DNA of 64,000 nt from Malaya genurostris (Eukaryota > Arthropoda > Insecta > Diptera > Culicidae), in NCBI RefSeq assembly GCF_030247185.1, contig NC_080572.1, forward strand, positions 40,215,383 to 40,279,382. The letters are read 5' to 3'. The notes beneath the pieces were generated by a model, which ran no database searches, had not been told where the DNA came from, and worked only from the letters and a program-made list of their open reading frames with translations. How positions within the stretch are numbered: position 1 is the first letter of the stretch; the number at the start of each line of letters is the position of its first letter. Position numbers and translations under genes: made by a program. Positions 59,140 to 64,000 of this stretch are shown piece after piece.

Positions 59140-60782
59140 TTTATTTATTTATTATCATCGGGCATTACATTCTAAATGATATGAGTGGGGAAAAGCCCGT
59201 TTGAGTGTACCAAAACATTTCAATGGCACTATTCTCAAAGAGGCATAAAAACCACTTTCTTTTCCAATACACTAAAATTTACACATAATTCATACAAAAT
59301 TGTTGTTGTTAATAAATAAAACTATACAAACATCGCACCTTTATCATACAACCACCTATAAATAGTATACATAAATATCACAGTAATTGTAGTCTTCGTA
59401 TAGAGGATGCAAATTTTTTTGATGAGTCGCCAAACTCGAAGGTATACTCTACTCGTGAAAAAGTACGTATCATTGAAGAGACTGGTTCGTGATATCCGTA
59501 GCTCGTCCGATGAAACCTCGCGGGTTCTTCTAGTGGCTCGAAGATTCAAACGGGATAGTAGTTCAGGTGCATCAATTCCACCATTCAGAATTTTCGCAAC
59601 TGTTAAGGCTTGTTGAATACGACGACGACGTTCCAATGATTCAAGATTTAATAGCTGACAACGATCTTGATATGGCGGTACGTTCTGCAGGTCACGCCAA
59701 GGTAGATTCCTGAGAGCTAATCGTATGAATCTTTTCTGAACTCTTTCTAGTTTTAGGCACCAAGTTAACTGATACGGATTCCAAACTGGCGATGAAAACT
59801 CAAGAATTGGCCGAACTAAGGAGCAGTAAAGAGATATTAAGCAATATGGATTCGTAAAGTCACAGGATATTTTAGAAATGAATCCCAGTTGTCGATTCGC
59901 TTTTTTAGTTATATGAGCCATGTGGGAGCTAAAGCTAAGTTTGTGGTCCAATATAATGCCAAGATCACTGATTTCATTGACTCTACCATCAATGTTGTAA
60001 CTGAAGATGATCGGATCGCTCTTCCTATGAAAAGTCAATACGTCGCATTTAGCGATGCTAATGGTCAGCTGATTTGTTCGACACCAATACACGAAGCTAT
60101 TCAATAGTGTTTGCAATCGAACGCAGTCTTCGGTCGAATTCACTGCCGAATAGAGTTTAAGATCGTCAGCAAATATTAGTTTACATCCAGTACCCAAAAC
60201 GGAAGGTACATCATTAAAAAAGAGTATGAAAAGCAGGGGACCCAGATTACTACCCTGTGGTACTCCTGATCCATTGGTATATACGGATGATTCGCAATAA
60301 CCCAGTTTTACACGAATGATTCTGTGGGTAAGGTAAGACCGTAGCCAAGTAGTTAGCTTGTGTGTGGCTCCGAGCAGATTGAATTTGCGAAGAAGAACTT
60401 CATGGTCGATACGATCGAAGGCTGCTTTCAGGTCGGTGTATATAACATCCACCTGTAATTTATTCTCCATTTGGTCGATACATGATGACGTAAATTGCAG
60501 TAAATTCGTTAAAACAGAACGCCCTGGCATGAATCCATGCTGGTCAGATGAAATGTAGCTAGCGATACGACGGAGAATAAATTGATTGACGATGATTTCA
60601 AATATTTTACTTCCTGCCGAAAGATTCGTAATTCCACGATACTGTTGGACATTCCGTCTATCTCCATTTTTAAACACAGGAAACATGTAGGATTGTTTCC
60701 AAATATCGGGAAACTTTGCCTCATTAAACGATTGGTTGAAGATTTGAGATAATGGTACCGATAAAGCAGCTGCACAGTTTTG
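59139..60782 (-). mobile_element. 5'-truncated LINE, copy 2, inserted into mariner
   Basis: On the minus strand it runs from a 5' truncation point near 60782 to a 3' tail of (TAAA)-type repeats at 59139-59152. The last 100 bp before the tail match copy 1 (20650-21546): 'actcaaacgggcttttcccc' here and 'actcaaatgggctttttccc' there. The tail abuts the mariner transposase in mid-codon (LFW), which marks the insertion point. Confidence 0.92.
59322..60779 (-). CDS. LINE ORF2 fragment with intact reverse transcriptase
   Basis: The frame is open from the truncation point (NCAAALSVPLSQIFNQSFNE) to a stop at 59322, about 485 codons; the first ATG is at 60686. RT motifs in order are MFPVFKNGDRRNVQQYRGIT, YTDLKAAFDRIDH (first Asp), NGSGVPQGSNLGPLLFILF, and the catalytic box IFADDLKLYSAV with both Asp intact. 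The thumb and C-terminal region (SLYCSLVRPILEFSSPVWNP, NLESLERRRRIQQA) follow. The endonuclease and ORF1 are missing through 5' truncation, so it is not autonomous. The clade is probably in the Jockey/CR1/I range, but I do not assign it. No stop or frameshift lies inside, so it is a recent copy. Confidence 0.9.
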   Translation of the reverse strand, partial: NCAAALSVPLSQIFNQSFNEAKFPDIWKQSYMFPVFKNGDRRNVQQYRGITNLSAGSKIFEIIVNQFILRRIASYISSDQHGFMPGRSVLTNLLQFTSSCIDQMENKLQVDVIYTDLKAAFDRIDHEVLLRKFNLLGATHKLTTWLRSYLTHRIIRVKLGYCESSVYTNGSGVPQGSNLGPLLFILFFNDVPSVLGTGCKLIFADDLKLYSAVNSTEDCVRLQTLLNSFVYWCRTNQLTISIAKCDVLTFHRKSDPIIFSYNIDGRVNEISDLGIILDHKLSFSSHMAHITKKANRQLGFISKISCDFTNPYCLISLYCSLVRPILEFSSPVWNPYQLTWCLKLERVQKRFIRLALRNLPWRDLQNVPPYQDRCQLLNLESLERRRRIQQALTVAKILNGGIDAPELLSRLNLRATRRTREVSSDELRISRTSLFNDTYFFTSRVYLRVWRLIKKICILYTKTTITVIFMYTIYRWLYDKGAMFV

Positions 60783-61460
60783 ATACTTATTGCCCTATAA
60801 TTTCGGAACCGGAAGTCGGATCAGGATGAAATTGCGCAGTATCTATTCAGACACTAAGATCTTTATCATGAATCATGATTTATGAAAATCAGTTTAATAG
60901 TTTGCTGAGAAATCGAAGTAAGTTCCGGTTTTGGAGCTTTTCTTCACTATTATTGGTGCGTTTGGAAGCAAAAACCGCGGGCACCACCAACTAACAAGAT
61001 CTGCCAACTAGATGAATTTACCAGTAAATTTTATAAAAATGTGCACCTCGTTTCATCATTGCTTATCGAAAAATATACATGAAATTGATAATGTAATTCC
61101 GGCACCGGAAATCTGCTCTGGATCGTCTTCTCGGGTCTAAACAATTTCAAGACATTTCATTTTCATCTTAGTTTGTAAAAATAGGTTATGAAATTTCTGA
61201 GAAAATTGAATGCGCATTTTCTCATAGATTTGCACATATTGCCTTGTAATTCCGGAATCAGAAGTCGGATCGGAACAAAATTCAATAGCGCTCTATGGGA
61301 CCATAACAACTTTCATTTGAATCTAAGTTTGTGAAAATCGGTTCAGCCATCTCTGAGAAAATCGAGTGACATTTTTTGTCACATACACACATACATACAT
61401 ACATACACACACAGATATTTGCTCAGTTCGTCGAGCTGAGTCGAATGGTATATGACTGTG
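60783..61460 (+). repeat. Dispersed repeat R, right two thirds
   Basis: 'ccctataatttcggaaccgg' at the left is followed by 'gtaattccggcaccggaaat', 'gccttgtaattccggaatca', 'gtgaaaatcggttcagccat', CA-rich DNA and 'cgtcgagctgagtcgaatgg'. It starts directly at the LINE truncation point. Confidence 0.68.
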
Positions 61461-62930
61461 GACTAGATGAAAATATTTAGGAAACCGTAATGCAATTTTA
61501 CAAGGATGACGAAACCAATCAGACCAATGCCTGGCCAACGTGATTGTGTTACAATTAGGAAGGACGGAAAACGCCAAGCTGTTCAGAAAAGGCTAATGAC
61601 CACTACATTGCTAGAGCCTACAACCGATTTAAGGAATTAAACACTGAAATACGAATTGAATTTTCAATCTTTGCTCAACTTCGGCCTAAGACGTAAGTAT
61701 ATACAAATAGTTTGAGATGTGAAAATGTAACAGTAGAATGATTTTTATGTCAATGCGAAAATTGCATAGATTTAGTCTTATTGAAAATAAGTTTATTGAA
61801 AGAAATTGATGAAAAATGTATTGGTGAAATTATTTTTGAAGGATGGGTCACAACTGATAGAATGAAGAGTTTGTTTCCTATTTAACTTATTTTTTAATTT
61901 AATTTAACATGATTTAATTAAAAGAGAGCAGTCACCGTTCTTGAAAAATACAAAAAATAACTTGCAGGAAGGAGAATTGTACGCTATATATAATTTTTCA
62001 GAAAAGATGAAGTTCAAAGTCACCGCTGCACAATGGTCCAAAAGCCCAATTTCACACTCTTTATTAATAACTCATTGAAAACGTGGTTTTTGAGGTACAG
62101 TATCTTCAGCAAAGTTGCTCAGAATGATAGACGCCACCTTTTGGCAAATTTTATTTATGTGATTAATCCCCCTAAAAGTGAGATAAAAATATCATTTTAG
62201 CTCAGGGCCAATATAGGGGCTAAGTTAACAACGCGAGATGAAACACGACAACTGAAAAAATAAAATAAACACTCGCGAATTGGTTTGCAAATTCTCACAC
62301 ATTCCATAGAAATTTGATAACACCGACAATGATATGCAGACGGCGCTTTGATCGGTTAATATCGTTGAATTTATTGGGCGTCAACCAATTTTTTTATTAT
62401 ATGAATCAAACAACACATTCAAAATAGACTGTTTTGAGAGCTGCACTTAGACACCGCATCGTACTCCCAGTGATGCCAACTCTTTTTTTCTCCATGTATA
62501 TCGCCTCCAGTTTGGCATGCATAAATCACTTTTGATGCATATCATGCGAGTTGATAAAAGCACATAAATGAAAGTATTATGCAGTCACAGTTTGCGTTAT
62601 ATATATGAAATGGTTGTCTGGGTCATTCAAGGGGAGAGTCGCTTAACACAAACTATATTGTGCCTCTAAAAACACACGTGATATACTGTGAGTCTAAGTG
62701 TGCTACGCTGTGCCCCATGAAACAGCTATTTGTCAAAGTTGAGCCCTTTGTGCACCGCAACTGTGCAACTGTATGAAAATGAAAGTGCCAATATTGATAA
62801 ATGCACCAACGCATTGTGTTAATGTGTGATTGGCACATTGTTCTAAGCGTCTTCCCCTTGGGGTCATTAGAACATTCATAAGATTCTATTCTCGGTCATT
62901 AGTATTGTTAGCTTATCGAATAATCTAATA
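61461..62930. other. AT-rich spacer, no gene recognised
   Basis: Nothing supportable was seen. Around 62080-62120 'gaggtacagtatcttcagca' with 'aagttgctca' looks like an old dispersed repeat, judged only from general familiarity. Confidence 0.35.
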
Positions 62931-63150
62931 GTAGCTTCCAAACGAACCTAGGCTTGCGAAAATCGGTTCAGTTATCTCTGAGTAAATCGAGCGGTGAAAA
63001 AATGTTTGAAGGATGCTCACATTTGCCATTTCTGATTTCATCGAGCTGAGTCGAATGGCATATAACATTATGGGTCTCCGAAGCTCCGTTCTAAAGTCGG
63101 GTTTGTCAGCAATTCTATTACCTTTATATAGAGAAGAACAAAAAAAAAGT
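62931..63150 (+). repeat. Dispersed repeat R, right-end fragment
   Basis: It carries 'gcgaaaatcggttcagttat', 'ctctgagtaaatcgag', 'catcgagctgagtcgaatgg' and 'taaagtcgggtttgtcagca'. Confidence 0.55.
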
Positions 63151-64000
63151 GAAAAAAAACTCGATCGTTTCGAAATAACTATAGCAGGATAAGACTTTCA
63201 GGGATCTGTTCAGAAAGCATTACTTGTTCGGCTCAATACGCACAGGACGAAACGGTATAGGACAAGTATGGATGCACGCATTAAAACGTGAGGACGAATA
63301 TTGGCGTCCGTGCACGGAACTGTGCCAGCACTGAACCACTCTGGAAAGGTTTGAATGGACTTTGATTCAACTCAATAATTGGATGCTGTCATTTTACCGC
63401 GCACCAACTGTTGACCTGCGTGACAGCTGATCGATTTCACTTTGGAAGGCCCCCCGGACTCCAAAATATGCACACACAAATGGAAATCCTACTTTGACTT
63501 TGCGAGTTCATGCCGAATGCGATGGGAACATTTATGATTTGTGGACACCACGCCGGCTAGTACGAAGTTTTTCCTCCCGCAGTGAGGATCGCGGCGACGC
63601 GTACACATATGTGAACGATTCTCGGGCAGTCCGAGCTGTGTCTGACGTTCGTGCTGATGTTGGTGAGTTTTCTGCCGGTCGGCTAATCGCGAACTGGAAG
63701 AAAGTGCGTCGCGCAATCACAGAAAGTTGATACCACTTTCATCGCCGGTTGCACGTTTCGGGTTAGTTTTTCGCTTTGGGTAACATCGGCGATCGATCGA
63801 TTGATCTTGACCTTCGATCGAGTGTACTCGAGTGCAGTGAGTGCGGTAGTGCAGGAAGCTGCGACAAAAAATATACGGCAGAACTTGTAGAGCAAACGAA
63901 GGCCGGCGAAGCAGCAATGTAATTGAATTGTTCTGATTGGATACATGTTCGATGATGAGTGTTTGACAGTGGCATTAGATTTGGCAGTTGTTGAGCATTT
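63151..64000. other. GC-richer block at right edge, possible gene margin
   Basis: From about 63380 on, the sequence is G+C-richer, free of R signatures, and includes 'gatcgatcgattgatc' (63791-63806) and overlapping 60-88 codon frames on both strands. None has a recognisable domain. It could be a promoter or first untranslated exon of a gene to the right; I cannot support more. Confidence 0.3.

Noticed and set aside
63494..63946. Overlapping frames near the right edge as coding exons
   Set aside because: Several strands and frames are open at once because the block is G+C-richer; none shows a family motif.

Overview
This is a stretch of eukaryotic nuclear DNA, almost certainly from a mosquito (Culicidae, culicine side). 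It is AT-rich and dominated by transposable elements at several stages of decay. The clues are a dispersed non-coding repeat with the 'aaccggaagtcggatcc ... gtgaaaatcggttcagccat' signature, a tRNA-derived SINE, Tc1/mariner relatives including a DD37E transposase, Jockey-type LINEs and a Ty3/gypsy LTR element. The identity of the organism is an inference from these families. I found no intact host protein-coding gene. Intergenic or intronic single-copy sequence separates the repeats.

Layout. 1-13.9 kb: copies of the dispersed repeat (called R here), a fragment of DD37E transposase, a LINE 3' end, a SINE with target duplications, a 117-bp tandem repeat and small MITEs. 13.9-24.1 kb: a 481-bp MITE, a decayed mariner, a second mariner with perfect 25-bp terminal inverted repeats and TA duplications (18881-19900), and a 5'-truncated LINE. 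24-37.3 kb: R copies with embedded (ATT)n, a TIR element (A) carrying tRNA-like boxes and itself hit by a CACCGGTG-rich MITE (B), microsatellites, then mostly featureless DNA.

37.3-46.45 kb is the best-preserved unit: a complete 9.15-kb Ty3/gypsy retrotransposon with LTRs about 99.6% identical, a TAAT target duplication, a PBS, a purine tract, and open gag and pol frames. Gag and pol overlap in the -1 frame, and the overlap carries a slippery heptamer followed by a stem-loop that can fold as an H-type pseudoknot. I rate this as the most interesting element here. 46.46-51.48 kb: a decayed Jockey-type LINE on the minus strand, with a 1.29-kb DD37E transposon in its endonuclease region and a row of seven small inverted repeats in its 5' leader.

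52.4-53.7 kb: about 180 near-perfect copies of the heptamer TAAAGAG. 56.7-60.8 kb: a nested stack, in which a mariner is split by a 1.85-kb repeat-bearing element and then cut off by a 5'-truncated LINE whose reverse transcriptase frame is still open. 60.8-64 kb: R copies and a GC-richer block at the right edge that may lead into a gene.

Functionally the window is a record of element turnover. Only the LTR element looks potentially mobile by itself; the 59.1-60.8 kb LINE retains an apparently intact RT but lacks its endonuclease.
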